64,000 bases of DNA from Elysia crispata. Lineage: Eukaryota; Mollusca; Gastropoda; Plakobranchidae. Under the pieces are notes generated by a model. That model was not told the DNA's origin. It was given only the letters and a program-made list of their open reading frames with translations, and did not search any database. Below, in pieces: positions 13,418 to 27,706 of this stretch; within the stretch, counting starts at the first letter, position 1; every line of letters starts with the position of its first letter. Where the stretch lies: contig JAWDGP010000286.1 in the NCBI GenBank assembly GCA_033675545.1, positions 1,114,001 to 1,178,000 of the forward strand, given 5' to 3'. The translations under genes and the position numbers were made by a program.

Positions 13418-14400
13418 GCATTTGACTCTTCAAAGATTAGAGTTAAGACGTCTTGCTTTTCGTGTCGAATATAACGTAGTCATTTCTTTTGAACTCCCGA
13501 CCTGCCCAACTTGTCTACCGCAATCTAGGTAGGCAGAGAGATAACAAGTAAGGGGTCATGTCTTGATGCTTGGTGAAAATAAGTTGTCATACTTTTCTCC
13601 AACAACGATAAAAATTTGCTCTTGGATGTTTGCATTGAAAATAATTAAAACGGACTCATTTAAGTTCAAGGCTAAGCTTCCTTGTAATCATTCGATGAAA
13701 ACTACACACAGTGTTACACTTACATGAGAGAGTACACATACCGGGGTACTGACATAGTTTCTGGTCTGCCTATTACTAAGGACTTGGGGAAGGTAAGTTC
13801 GTATTATTGTAGGGCCCAAAAGGAGAGGATAGATTTTAGTATAGGCTATTTAGTAGACTCAGTTTGGCACTAGGCAAGCTGACTCCTCTTTCATTCTGAA
13901 TATTCGCTCTTTCTCACTCTTCGAGGCACGTGAGTATTTTTGTTTTGTTTGTTTCTTCTCATTACTTGACAAGCAGACTACATTATTGTAAAGTAACCAC
14001 GTTATGTTTTCTAACATTCATACACTGATTAGAAATGATTATTTGATTGTCTGGTTTGCCATTGGGAGTAAGTACCAGTTTTACATTGCCCTCTTGAAAT
14101 TTTTTACAATGCTGTTCGCTCGACCAAACTCTTATGTGCAAAACAATACAAAATAGAAAAAACAAAATTAAATTGATGTGGAGGTCTCACGTGTGTAACC
14201 TACAACGAGGCAATCGGAAGGAAAAGCGTTACAAACTCTCTTTCACCTCCCCCTCCTCCTCCTCCTCTCTCTGTCTCTCTGACTCTGTTATCCCCTTTGT
14301 GCATTACTCATTCAGCTTTCTAAGGCCTATTAATAGTGAAAAACTTTCTGAATTTCGTTCCGTGAGCTGTTAAACATAGTAAATGAATCTTCATGTACGT

Positions 14401-14406
<6 letters not shown>

Positions 14407-14461
<55 letters not shown>
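14407..14461. repeat. (CT)n microsatellite
   Basis: About 27 CT units. A complementary GA array lies 283 bases to the right. Confidence 0.96.
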
Positions 14462-14463
<2 letters not shown>

Positions 14464-14740
14464 GCACATACATAGCCTACATTGACCTAGTCTGCATTGA
14501 CCAAGTCCTTGATATCACTAGGTACTATTACATTCGACTGTCCCATTGAAAAGCAGACAGACCGAGTCATGATGACTCTCCCACACGTATCTCCTCATGA
14601 TAGAATCTGATGGCAGCTTTTTTTTTTTTTTTTTACGTTTAAAATTCCAGGACAAGATCTTGAAGATCTTTAATAATGGCTAACATACATGAAAAGAATG
14701 TTCAAATTAAAATACAAATCAAGAACAGGCCTGAATTTAA

Positions 14741-14744
<4 letters not shown>

Positions 14745-14801
<57 letters not shown>
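14745..14801. repeat. (AG)n microsatellite
   Basis: About 28 AG units, in inverted orientation to the CT array at 14407. Confidence 0.96.
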
Positions 14802-14803
<2 letters not shown>

Positions 14804-15072
14804 TCTTAATAATTAGCTTCGTTTTTCTCTTTCTCATGTTAGCTGCATATGATTAGTATTAAAAGGATGGGGTCTGGCTCTTTGAAAAAAATCCGCTGGT
14901 GTCTCAAAGGTAGCCACTGGTTCAATTCTACGTGACATTATTGCCACTTGAATTCTCTAGATTTTCTGAGTTTTAAAAGTTTCATAAGTCTGTGTTTTAT
15001 TCTCTCATACTCCTCTTCCCCCCCCCCCCCCCAAAATACACATGCACACAATCACCATCTCCCTTAAAATCT

Positions 15073-15188
<116 letters not shown>

Positions 15189-15342
15189 GGGAAGAAGGGG
15201 GGGAGGAGCTTGCCATTTTGACAGTCTCTTTATTTTTTCTTTTTTATTTAACTAACCGACGGTCGGTATTATGACGGTTACGGTTAGTGTGGAGTTTAAA
15301 ATAATATAATACGCGGGCAACGCAATGCGTAAATCCTCATCA

Positions 15343-15347
15343 ATAAT

Positions 15348-15439
<92 letters not shown>
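15343..15439. repeat. (AAT)n microsatellite
   Basis: About 30 AAT units. Open frames over it are poly-Ile artefacts. Confidence 0.96.
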
Positions 15440-15441
<2 letters not shown>

Positions 15442-16331
15442 GAATTGGTATGAAATAGCAACGCTTATGCAGGTCAGATTAAAAAAAAAAATGTAATAAA
15501 CAGAGTCTACAGCGCTAGGTTTGTAGCATGATAGGACTCACTATGGCATTGAGCAGAATCAAGTGGTATCGGTAATTGTTGGCGCAAACTAGACAAACAA
15601 TCGTAAAAACTCCATAACTTCGATAAATTGAATTTGCTCTTTTAAAATTTTAGTTTCTTTAAATATTCATACGAATGGCGGCATATCTTTATTTAAAGTG
15701 CAGCATCCTGGAAAGTTGGCTTTATGAGGCTTGGATATAATTACATATAAAGTAGCACACTTCTAACGAACAAACCAAGCTGTCGCTATCCACTTGTGGG
15801 AAATAGTTCATGCCGATCCAAGCAATTACTATTCTGTTGTTAGACACATCGTTGGACTCGTATTCGAACAGGCTTGATATGTTGAGCAGTGTCCTATTTT
15901 TCTAGTCTGATGCACAGCAATCATTACCTTTCTTTATCGTGTGAATTCTTTTAACCTTATAACTGTTATACATGGTTGCATACAAAATGATTAGGCCTAC
16001 TTGAAAGTTAGAAGTTTTTATCAATTGCATAGCAATCTAGGTATACCCTTTTGGAAAGTACTTTTTTTTTTATAAGAATAATGTTGAAATCTACGGTAAG
16101 TTGAATGGTAGAAATAAGAATGATATACACACAATGGTCTTCGCAGCAAAATAATATAAATAAATAGATAAAATAATAAATATCCCTCCCAACAATCCAA
16201 ACTATATGCTATTTTCGTTATGATTGTCCCTAGCTGGTTAAAATTACGAGTAAAATAATATGAACATTTTTCTTGTTTCTTGACCAGCATATTAACACAG
16301 TCAGTGGTGAGGAATTATCTCTCAAAAAGAC

Positions 16332-19300
16332 ATGTTGTCTGAACTACTTGGCTCGAGTGAGTCAAATCGTGAGATCTTAACAGCGGTGGTCCTCACATCG
16401 GCTGCTAAATTAGCAGGACTGTACATTGTAGCACAAGGACACAGGGCCAAATTCCAGAAGGTAGGCTCATCAAAATTAAAAAAAATGTTATTATTTTCTT
16501 CACGTTATTTATTAAAAAAAAAATACATAAATTACTCATTATAAATTCAGCCTAAATAAACTATACAATACGTATAGATTGAATTTGTGTAAAGAAATAC
16601 AACATGATTAGGATTGACCAGACATTTAGATCTAGACATTACAGTGATGAATAATACTCAGCGTTGTTAATTATCCCTGTGTCAAGTGTCCTTTGTCTCC
16701 ACAGAGCAGTTGGAAGGATCAGACTTCCAAAGCAACACTAAAAGAGACATGATTAATGTTCAATTTTGTGTTACATGCAACATATAAATTTACTATTATT
16801 ATTGAAGACATTGTTCTTGAACTTACAAGAAAAGGGACCACCCCAATTGCTTAAGTTGACATAAGAAGTTTTTTTTTTTTTAGCACAAATATCGAAAAGC
16901 AGAGGAACTGAAGACCATTCTGCCAAGTTTTTATCATTCTTCCTTAACTTTTTTTTATCATCATCCCTATCATCATTATCTTTATGATTATCATATACAA
17001 GCCCAGAACCATTGCCATCATCTTCAATTTCATGATTTGAGGAAAAAATGCTGAAACTTGTAATAACCATGTTCCCATGTTTAAGATCCAATGGATGAGA
17101 TACAGGCTCATCTCTCCAGCTTCAACATCTTGCGAGAAAGGGTTTATTGATTGATTGGCATAATAGATCAATCATCATCATTCAAGGCTCTCTCAATATT
17201 TCACTTATTTCATAATCATTTTGCAGTAGTAATAATGGAAGTTGTTAATATTGATGTCAGGACTGAATTTCAATGCAAATAACTGGTTTAAATTAATAAA
17301 TTGCTTGTAACTGAGTACCTTTCTCCAAAATATTGTACAAGTTTAGCTGCTTTAACCAGCAATTTCTCAAACAATATAAATATGCTCTGCATTGGAAATA
17401 TAAGAAGTAGTTATACTGATATCATGACTGAACTTCATTGCAATAATTACTATATTACAGAGTTTGTTTCATGTGAATCTGAAACTTTCTCATAAAATTT
17501 TAAGTGGCATGAATTTGTTTACATTTTGAGCTGCCAACTTGGACATTGATGGCCACAGGCCTTGTCTTTTCGTTTTCTTCAAACCTGATGGTGGCATGTT
17601 TAATGTACAAAGAAATCTGATTTCACTTCATTAAAGAGCTGTATCACCTGCCAAATAATTATGTGATTACATGTAAATTGTCAGTGGGGAATATATAACT
17701 GCATTGCTGTATGGTGTATTTATATTTGTAGCAATTTGTTATTTTCTAAATATGATACTCTGAGCAAGACTTGAAAAGAGCCATCAATTAAGATGATTAG
17801 AATAGAGAATTGACTGGTCTAGAACTATGTTTAAAATTTTCTTTTAAAAAATTTCAGTTGTCAAATGAAGTGCATTGAATGTTATTTACTTATCCATTAT
17901 TCAACCCTGTGAACTTTGAAGCTTTGAATCAGTATAGCTTCATTTGAAATTATAGAATGATGGTTGCTCTAGAATTTTGGAGTTTACTGTCCAGAGACAG
18001 GTGAAGCAGTTCCAACATTTTATGACCTTAGAAATTTCTCTATTTCAGATAGGCACTGTAGCTAATCTGTTTATGTACCCTGTGAAATCATGTGGGGTGC
18101 TGGAGACAAAACAAGCTAAAATCACCAATGTGGGCTTAGAATGGGATGGTGTGATTGACAGGTATGATTTCAAGGAGATCACTTGTAAAACATTATTTTG
18201 AAGCAAACTTTAAAACCTAGGTATAGGATTATTTGGAAAATTTAAGGAATACAAAACTTATAAAAAAAAAATAAAAAAGCCCTGTTTTCTTTCACTTTTC
18301 AAAACTTCTTTCTCTCTTCTTTTTTTTATTTCAATATTACCTTATCTTTTCCTTTCATCTAACACTGTATTTCTCTAAAGCCAAATCTATTAAGGAGATA
18401 AGATTGTTTTCATTAAAAATTCCCTCCTCATCAAATACTCTTTTATAGGATTATTTTGCCTTTGTCTTCAATTCAAGACAATGGATGATCCTAGATGAAA
18501 GAAATGAAACCATTACGATGAAGGAGGAGCCACGCTTATCATGCATCAGGTGCACAACAGATACAAACAAGCTGCACCTGCATGCCCCCGACATGCCTGT
18601 TCTTTCACTGCCCATGCGACCTGATTTGAGTGGGGGAAAGCCATTCACATTGAAGTGAGCAAGCCTCAATATTGCATCTTCAACAGCTTGTTTTTGTGAG
18701 AAGATGTAAATGCTTAACAGCAATGTTAATTAATGGTTTCAATTATCGCAAAAAACTTCCTTTAAATATGTTATACTAAGAAAGAAACAATGTGAAAAAC
18801 TGGGATGATTTGCAACAGCTTTGATCTGGCATAAAAAACTAGATCAAGAGATGTAATAATGTTGGTACAAAATTCAGTTTTCTTTTCAGCAAATTAAAAT
18901 ACACTCTAATTCAGATGTAAATCACACAATTCAATGCATTTTGCCTTCTTAAAAAGATGAAACTTTTGTGACATCATGTCAATTATCCAGAGACACATTA
19001 AATTATGCCAGCCTTCTAATTATAAAAAGTAATACCGAAGAATGTCACATTTATGAGAAATTGCAGACTGAGTCCATTAACTTTGTGACATTTTGCTACA
19101 AGGGTATCAATTTGTAATTAATACTTTCTCATATTCCCAATACGGAGCATATTTATATTGTGGGAGAAATTGGAGGTTAAATCAGCTAAACTTTTTCAAT
19201 ATTTTGGACACAGCCATCAGTTAGGTCAATTAAGCTGACTTCAAGCAATCTATAAATTTAAACCAATATTTGCATTGAAATTCAGTCCTGATATCACTGT

Positions 19301-22300
19301 TAACTACTTTCTAATATTCTCAGACTATTAAACCAACTGATCTCTGTAGCAGAATGTGGAGATGATGCTAAGAAGTGGATCAGTGGTTTCCTGGGTCGCG
19401 CTGCATACATGGTTTTCTCCTGCCCAGATCTGGGAACAAGAGATGCCTATTTGCGGCAAAGGAAGTGGAGCAATGAAGCCAAATCTGGGGACGTGGTGAG
19501 AGTTAAATAAAGAAGGAAATGTGTCACTTTGGCTTTTGTAGCAGCGATTTTTCAAAGATTAAATATTTATCCAAAATTAATTTTAAAACTTTAAAATCAA
19601 ACGATGCAAGGAAAAAGAACATACAAAAACAAAACAATGGAAACATGATAATATGAGTAGATAAGCTTTGGGCTAACTGCTTCACTGAGTTAGGGCGATG
19701 AAAGAGAAGAATGGCAAACATTAGTTACTTTATCATCTGTTGTTTCTCTAGTCTAAAAGGAATATAAATGTAGAAACGAAAGGAAAAGCAACATTTGTTA
19801 GCCTGCTGTCTGGTGCCCATATTGTCTACAATACTTAAGAATATAATGCATCAAAGCCATATGCTCTGCACTATGTTACATTATATTTTTTAGCTTCTCA
19901 ATAGTAAAACTGCATTCAGTTATTAAAATGTTATGAGATTTTGAGTTCTTTTGAAACCTTAAGAAAAAGATTCCTTTTTTTATACTTTCAAACCTTGATT
20001 CCAAACACAAAATTCAAGAATCTGACCCATAGGAAGTTGTTACAGATATTATGATGAGACTCTTCTGTCATTATTGATGACTGAGTCTAATGTAGTTCTC
20101 TCAATCATTGTATGTTTATTTGATCAACCAAATGTATCATTATCAGTGAAGATCTTTTGCATACTGATCACATGGACTATCAATATGGATTAAGGCAACT
20201 TTTTGTTAAATTCTATTTTCCTTTAAGTGTGAATTGCTAAAGACTTACCTAAATTAAAGTGGAAAAAATCTGGAAGTTGTTTTCAAGCTCTTAGGTACAA
20301 ATAAATTTGCTTCAGGAATGCATGTTATTTCAATTACAACATGTTCGTCTCACAACTTGATCATTCATTTTACATTTACATCTTAAACACTCTATATTTC
20401 TTTATAACTTCGAACTAAATTTGTTTTCTCTATGACAGAATATTGTTTTTGAACTAAGCCTAAAGTACTACAAATTACATAAACCAGTTACCAAGATTCT
20501 CTCTTTATATGGCATCATCTTAGTCTTTTAGTTTTTAGTTATCCCTTTCTTCCTATTTACAGAGTATTTTTGCTTACCTAACCTCCTACCTGGTCACAAG
20601 TACAGCCTCTTTAAAGCATATCAACTCCCAACTGGACCCACCTGTCTCCATGGTCAATTTTCGGCCTAACCTCGTCATTGACAATACAGAACCCTTTGAT
20701 GAAGTAAGATCATAATGTGCAAATGTATCTAGGCTGGTATGTTTTAGCAGTTTTTGACAAGATTCAAAAGAAGTAAAATTAAATGTATGTTGTGAAGTGT
20801 CTATGACAAAAGTGAAAGTGAAAACTAACTTTGTTTCAGTAGAGTCTTTTCTTTTTTTTTTAATCATACAAACTGCTCAGAAATTCTTAATTTTATGCTT
20901 CCATTTCAGTTTGAGTGGATTAATAAAAAAAAAAAGAAGGAAACAGGGAAGGAGGACCAAAAAAGGGAGAGGGGGAGGGGGGCGTCAACATGAATAGTAC
21001 ACTGTAATGCATTTTGCTTTTGACTTCCTCACCCTGTATAGGTGCGTACCTTTTGGGTAGTGGATCGACTAGATCTATATATACATTGTTTTATTTAATT
21101 GTATAATGTTTGTATTTCAAGTCACAGAACTTGGTTTTATTTGTTGAACATAGTTTGCATTGTGAGAGACTATCCTTGTTCACCTTTGTTCTAAGTGGTT
21201 GCTATTTTATAGTGCATTAATCATTACATGTACCAAGAATGTTTTTGTATGAATGATTTAATTCCTTTTCTAAATAATTCAATGAGATTTAGTATAAATA
21301 AGAGTGGAAATTATATCCAGCCAGTCAATTTTTTGTGAGCAGTGAGTCAGCTTATAGTGATTATTGAGTCAACCTCTTGTCATTTAGCCATCAGTCAGCA
21401 TTGTGCTTGATTAAACAGTTTGCAATTTTACTTGCGGACTTCAGACTTATTTTCTACGAACGAGTCAAGTGATTGGCTGTGTATATTTTCATAACCCTAG
21501 ACAAACAGAGCCAAACAGATCACTCAGAATTTGTTATGTACACAATATATTTTATTTCCCTTCCTAGTAAAACTATTGTGCTTTCTAACAAAATTATTCA
21601 TGGCTTCTCATAAAACATGGAATTTTAAGATTACAAAAAATCAGTTTGTTTACGTTAAAATCATCTTGCTGACTCTAACTTCATTTTCAACAAAAATTCT
21701 CTTCCAGGTTTCGAAATGAACTGAAAAAAAAAAACAAAACAAAAAACATTCATCTACATACATGATGATTTTCCACCTTAATTTTATATCCTTTGACTGG
21801 CTAAAAAAAAGACATTGATAATCAGATAATGGCTTATGTTTACAAAAAGTATTCCTAATTTATGCAATGTCAACAACTATGAACTGGGCTTTGGTCAAAT
21901 GTGTATACTTATGTAAAAGTTTGTCTGTTTTATTCCATGGTTTCTTTGAATATTATAGGACAACTGGAAAGAGATCTTAATTGGCGACCAGATTTTGTTT
22001 CACACAGTGGAGCCATGTAGAAGGTTAGTATGCAGTAGATAAGAATGAATTTTAACGCTGTAAGATATCCCTATACTAGGCTCATTTTCAAGTTACATTA
22101 TTTAAAAAAAGCAAAAAGAAAAAAAAATCATGTTTTTTATAGAACTGGACATTATCTTCCTCTTTTTTCTTTATTTCTATATACAAGGTGTGTTATCACA
22201 ACAATTGAACCTGACACAGCAAACAAGAGAGCAGATGTTCAACCTCTCAAGCTTCTCAGAAGGTACTGTCAGTTTCTGAAGATTTTCCTCTTGAAAATCA

Positions 22301-23422
22301 ATTGTCTGATTGAATTTTGAATGTACATGTTTATATCATTATATTTTTCTTTCTCCATAATTATGCCAGCATTATTTATAAAACTTCCAAATTCAAACCT
22401 CGAAAAAGGCCTGAGAAAATGAGAGATTACATTGTTTAATCAACAAAATCAAAGAAGTTTGGCAAAACTATAAACAGAAGGATATTTTCTATGAAACTCG
22501 CTAACATCATATGTCTGTATGAGACAATTAAGATAACAGTTTTGAGAGAAAAGAGAGCACAGATAAAGGCATAGTTCCAGACTTTCAAACCTACCTGGTC
22601 CTTTGAAATACAAGTTGAGCTCCTATACTAAAAATGACAGTGTCCATTGGTCAGACCTATGCATTCATATGTAGTTCAGCAAGACCCTAAAAAATTTAAG
22701 AGTCAAAAAGATCGTTTTTGAAAAACTGCAGACTTATGAAGTGAGTGGCCTTAAGGCAAGATATTTGTTTTGCTTCTTTGTAATTTAGTTGAAAAAAAAA
22801 TCTTTCCAGTTCGACATGTATTTCTAGACTGTAACAGCCTGTTATCTCACAGTCACAAGCTTAAATACAAGAATGAAATAATAGATATGCTTATGATTTT
22901 TAAATATTATGAACTAGAGTGAAAAAAAAACCTGGATAAACTCTGGGACTAAGCATAGAATTATGAAAGTTCATGGCCAAAATATTTTTTTAACATTTTG
23001 CATACAATACTTATAAACTTGACCCACACCTCGTTCGTTCAAGACAAATCTATGATAAAAATATTAATGAATTGAACTTGTGAAGTGTTTTCTCTGAAAC
23101 TATCAGCTTATTAATGTTCACTGAAAAAAATCTTTAATTCATTGCATGGATTAGTGAGTATATATTTCAATCTTCAAAATGTCTATACTTTAAAAAACAA
23201 AATGGCATGATGCGATGAATGTTGATATTTAATTACTTCAGATCAACTTCTAATTTAGTATTTTTTTTTTGCTGATAAAGTAATGGTTTATTTTTTGGGT
23301 TTACCTTTAGTTTCAGATGTCGAGCACCTTATGGAGGATCTCCATTATTTGGAGTCTACTTTGCGAATGATTTCCCTGGCTTTATCAAAGTTGGTGACCC
23401 AGTGTATGTGCTCAAAGCATAA
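16332..23422 (+). CDS. MARC: Mitochondrial amidoxime-reducing component (MOSC-domain molybdoenzyme)
   Basis: Eight exons join in phase to 327 codons plus TAA: 16332-16460, 18049-18161, 18478-18654, 19324-19495, 20563-20703, 21959-22023, 22188-22262 and 23311-23422. All introns are GT...AG. Residues 16-35 (ILTAVVLTSAAKLAGLYIVA) form a hydrophobic N-terminal anchor, as in human MARC1/2, which sit in the outer mitochondrial membrane. Next come the N-terminal MOSC beta barrel (GTVANLFMYPVKSC), an EEPRL segment, NFRPNLVI, and the MOSC core DNWKEILIGD, VEPCRRCVITTIEPDT and GSPLFGVYF, ending KVGDPVYVL. Known family role: with cytochrome b5 and its reductase it reduces N-hydroxylated compounds at a molybdenum cofactor. 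The Cys pair in EPCRRC matches the position of the Mo-ligand cysteine. Human paralogues are about 335 aa, so this copy looks whole. I cannot say whether it equals MARC1 or MARC2; invertebrates usually have a single type. Confidence 0.95.
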
Positions 23423-26400
23423 AGAAAATATTTTTTTCTTTTATCTATGTCATGATTTTAAAATTTGATGCCACTTAGTTTAAATACATTGAAGCTCTCT
23501 CCCCTCTTCCTCTGTTTCCCGTTTTTTTGCTGTTTCAAATAATGTATATGGAAATCAGCAGAATTTTTTTCTCTTTCCATCAATAATTATTGTTTTTGAC
23601 ATTGAAAACCAGAAATCTCTCTTGTTTTTGGCTTAAACAAAAGCAGATAAAAATATAGGTAAAGAAAAAAATGGTAGGTTAACTCTTTTATCTTGTCCCT
23701 TTTTTTCCCACATTAGTTGCTTTTTACAACAAGAAGCAAGCTTGTCATCTAGACAGTTATCTTTTCCTATTAGATATTCGAATGATTAAAAAAAAAATAA
23801 GCAAATTTTTTCTGTGTTTCCTAAATAATTTCTGATTAAGATGATATCTTAGAATGCAACTGATATTCTAATTTATAACTTGTAAACCAGATGCTGTTAT
23901 TATGATATATCAGTTTATATCACACAAAAAGTAAAGATAACTAACATCAAAGTGAGTTTGTCAGAAAGTTTTCCAAAGAATAAAAAATGTTTGTTTATTC
24001 TATTTCATGTAGAATCACCTTGTGTGGATTTATTTAAATAATTATTTGTTATATATAAGTTCTGTTGAAATAATTTAAATCCTTTAAGTGCTCCACCATT
24101 AATTCCTTTTTTTTTTAAAGAAATGGTAAAAGTATTTCGATAACATTCAAAGTTACACTATAGACCACACAAGCAAAAAAACAGTTTGAAGTTATACTCC
24201 TTTCGTTGAGCAAACTTAAAAAATTAAATCGTTAAAAATGAGATACTGAAATGAAAAAAAAAATGTACACCTGGTTTTTGGTTTAGAATATTTTTGGATC
24301 AGCTCAGTTTTAAAAAAGTTTGAAAACTGTACAATGAGCTTAATTGTATTCAGTTGCTTTTAGTTCTTAATAAATCTGATATATCAGTATCTCATTCAAC
24401 CTAATGTTACAAATGCATTTATTTGTAAAATTATATACCTCAAGAAAATTAATAAATCTGAAATTTTAATCACAAATGTTACTTGATCTGACCATAGATG
24501 AAATACAAAAATTAGAATTTTAGTTGAAACTTGTAAGTCCTGCAAATAATGACGTATTGATAATATTTTCAACAATTAAGTACCTTTTTCATTGATTCTA
24601 GAAATATGTCTCAAATAGCTGAAATAAAGGTGAAATAAAATACACTATGTTTTTGAGAAATATTATTCTGATGTAAAATGCATTTTTTAAACTTGACGAA
24701 ATAGTTTCAATTTTGATTATATGAAAGTTTACTAAATTTATATATAACATCTGATACCAAAAGGTAAAATAAGTTTTTCCCTTACACCTTTAATTGTTGA
24801 CAACTCATATGAGAAAGATATTGCTAGTTCAAAGTCCTGATCCACATCTGAAATAAAAATAAATTAAAAAAAAAGGAAAATGAATTCCCAGTGCTTTGTG
24901 TCTTTATGTTTTCAGTAGAAAAAAAGTTTTTGAATTATCCTATCATTTTGTGGTTCGCCAAAGTAAATATTTTCCCTAGCAAGCATTTGTGTAAATTTTT
25001 TAGACTTAAGGGGACATTTCTAAATGTATTTGTATTTCTGCAGCTAAAATTTAAATGCATATTTCTAAAAGAATGTTAATGTTATTCCTAGACTATAGGA
25101 GTTAACATTTTGTCCCTTTTCTGTGAAATGCCCATTGGCTGTCTTTGAAAGATAGGCAACATAACAAATCAAGATGGTGACTGTAAAGACGAAATTTAAC
25201 TTTTATCACTTAAAAATGTACTTATCTTCAATATATAGTGCACTTTAAGCAATATTCTGTAACAATTTCTTGAATAGCTTCAGAGTGAAGAAAAGTCAGA
25301 AATAAAGTTTATAGCAAACTGTTTATTATCTTTTGACAGCACGGAACTAAGGATAAGGACAATGAGGTTAGCTTCTAATGGTATTTGAGGCATTAACTGC
25401 TTTAGCTTTTCTCCTATAATACTATGCCAGAGGTCATACTTTTAACATAATTTTCAGCTGGTAATTTTTCAAGCAGTTTGGTCTGTGTCGACTGTATTGC
25501 ATCCAAATAAAGGAGCAAAATACTCTTTTCATCAGCTTGGACTGCAGCATTTGAATAAAAAAAAATAAGTGTTAGATGTTTAGTATTGTAACTGATGATT
25601 GTGCAATTTAGTTTAAAATTTAAAAGATATTGGTGAAAATTTATGCTTTCCATGCATTAAAAACGAAACAGAGGTGAAGGCATTGAGGATTGTGTTAACT
25701 GTGAAAAGGTACGTTTAGAGTCAATAAAATTGTTAATATTCAAAGACCTGTGGTCTGCAATTATTACTTTCCATAAAAATAGTATTATTTTATGAAATAG
25801 GTGATTCAATAACAGACAAAGTATCATGAAATAATTGCTTTGATATTCAGATATTTATTAATTATTCCAAGTTGTACATCGGTACAAAGGTAATGTTCAT
25901 TATGATAGGAATATATATATAGAGTGGAATTAAGGCCTTAATTATCCTACTGCCTTACAGTCAAAAATAATGCTATTAAAGATACATGGTCAGTTAATGT
26001 TCACAAAGCAAGATTTGAAAATAAGCAATGAATGGAAAGAAAGTATAAGCAAAGTTATATATAATACTGTGAATACTAAATGACATTGATGCAATTGATT
26101 CCCATGCATACACTGCTAGTAAATATCACTTTATGTCTGGAAGTTGAATAAAGTAGCAGTAGATATATTTGCACACTTTCGATGTGAATTGTTTAAAGTT
26201 TCAATCTTTTGTTGAGTTAATCAAAATATAAGGTAGAGTTAAAACAAACGTACCATTCTCGTTTTTCACATGCATAAAACAGCCTAAAATTTTAATGACT
26301 GAAAAAAAAAAGTACTTTTTTTTTTTAAACTGATAATCAGCTTAAATATTTGATCTGTCTTGAATTGAAGTAATGCTACTTTACACTGTATTTTGCCATT

Positions 26401-27584
26401 GGAAAAATCATTTAATAGCTATATACAATGAGATTTTCGTTAAATGTAATAAGTAAGGGAAGAATGTGACCCATCCACTGTACAATGTAAAATTTCAGGA
26501 GAGTTTGCTGGGTCTTTTCCACTCAGTCTACGAAAAGTCTCATGTAAAAAAATAAAAAAAAAACAACCCACAACAAAATAATAAAGAAGAAAAACAAAGT
26601 GTTGGACAACGTAAATATGCAAACAAAAAGTAAATAAAAAGTGGTTGCTTTAGACAATGAAATATGACACTCTTTGACTAAACAAAAAAAAAAAACCTTA
26701 AAGACATAAAATAACTGTAGAAACTGGTACAAAAGTTGTTATTTAAATAATTTAAACGTATTTTCTGGACATTTTTAAGTCTTTTCTGTATTCTTTTTCA
26801 AAGATGTCATCATGAAAGGGAAAAAATATTAGAAATAAGCCTCATATGTCATGAGACCAGTCCTTATGCAATGAAAAGCTGCAGTATCAGTTTAAAATTA
26901 AGGTACCTTAAGTTTATCACTGTTTCCTTTCAATACTCTTAGATTATAAATATTTTTTATGGGAATGTTTCTACACAAAATTAAAATGGCTTTATGAAAT
27001 CATTGTTTCATTAAACTAACCCATAAAAATGAAACAGCAGACCTCTTCTGCTGAAAAATAGTATGTTCACAGACCTGTGCGCCCTTGGTATAGATTACAA
27101 ACCCAAGCCAAGCAGATCTCAGATCAAATGCTCAAATGTTAAAAAACAATCAAGGCTTTTAAAAATGTGAAACTGAGGTTTTAATATCTAACTTTCAACG
27201 AGTGTTTGTCCAACACCCATCTAATGAGACTTGATCTAAAAAAAATTTTGCTTTAACAGTCTCAACATGTGTGTCATAATATTGCTAAATTGAAGATTTC
27301 TAAATGCAAATGTTATCATATTGCATGCATCAAACTTATCTCAAGAGAAGTCTATTATTTGGAATACTTAAAACAAAAGGTGCAATACAGCAAGGAGTAC
27401 TCTTTTCTTTGATAGTTAAAGTCTTTTTCCATGGTACGCAGACTCAAGATTATACAAGGATACAACATTCTGTACTAAGGAACTGCTTTCACAACTTGCT
27501 AATCGAATCTGATATTAGTGAAAAATCTGTTGCATTTGATTTTCAAGACAATTGTTTGACATCTCTCTACTAGCCTTGGGGCAT

Positions 27585-27701
27585 TTAGATCTAGAGGAGG
27601 CAAATCACTGGGTTAATATAAGTAAGAATTATAAGAGCTAGAATTTTAGGTAGTGCTCAGCAGTGGTTACCCTTAACCACTGCTGAGCACTACCTAAAAT
27701 T
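27585..27701. mobile_element. SINE-tail-derived insertion between 15-bp direct repeats
   Basis: The 15-mer CTAGCCTTGGGGCAT occurs at 27570-27584 and again at 27702-27716. The 117 bases between include a segment (about 27619-27672: taagtaagaattataagagc then ttttaggtagtgctc) related to the tail of the tRNA-like SINE near 57.5 kb. A direct repeat of this length is what LINE-driven retroposition leaves behind. The tRNA-like head is absent, so this would be a truncated or rearranged copy. The perfect hairpin overlaps its right end. Confidence 0.45.
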
Positions 27702-27706
27702 CTAGC
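27637..27706. repeat. Perfect inverted repeat, 33-bp arms, 4-nt loop
   Basis: Left arm 27637-27669 and right arm 27674-27706 are exact reverse complements around the loop CCCT. The arms begin GCTAGAATTTTAGGTAGTGC. Either strand, if transcribed, would fold into a 70-nt perfect hairpin. Confidence 0.95.

Noticed and set aside
17301-17495. Extra MARC exon in intron 1
   Set aside because: The frame resembles nothing in the family, and exons 1 and 2 already join in phase (FQK|IGTVANL) as in known MARC proteins.
21040-21530. Possible old solo LTR (repeated gagtcag/cagtcag words after a TATA-like stretch)
   Set aside because: No matching TG/CA ends with a target duplication, no primer-binding site and no internal genes. 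Left as unexplained intron sequence of MARC.
27304-27573. 89-codon plus-strand frame
   Set aside because: No recognisable motif, biased AT-rich codons and no splice or start context.
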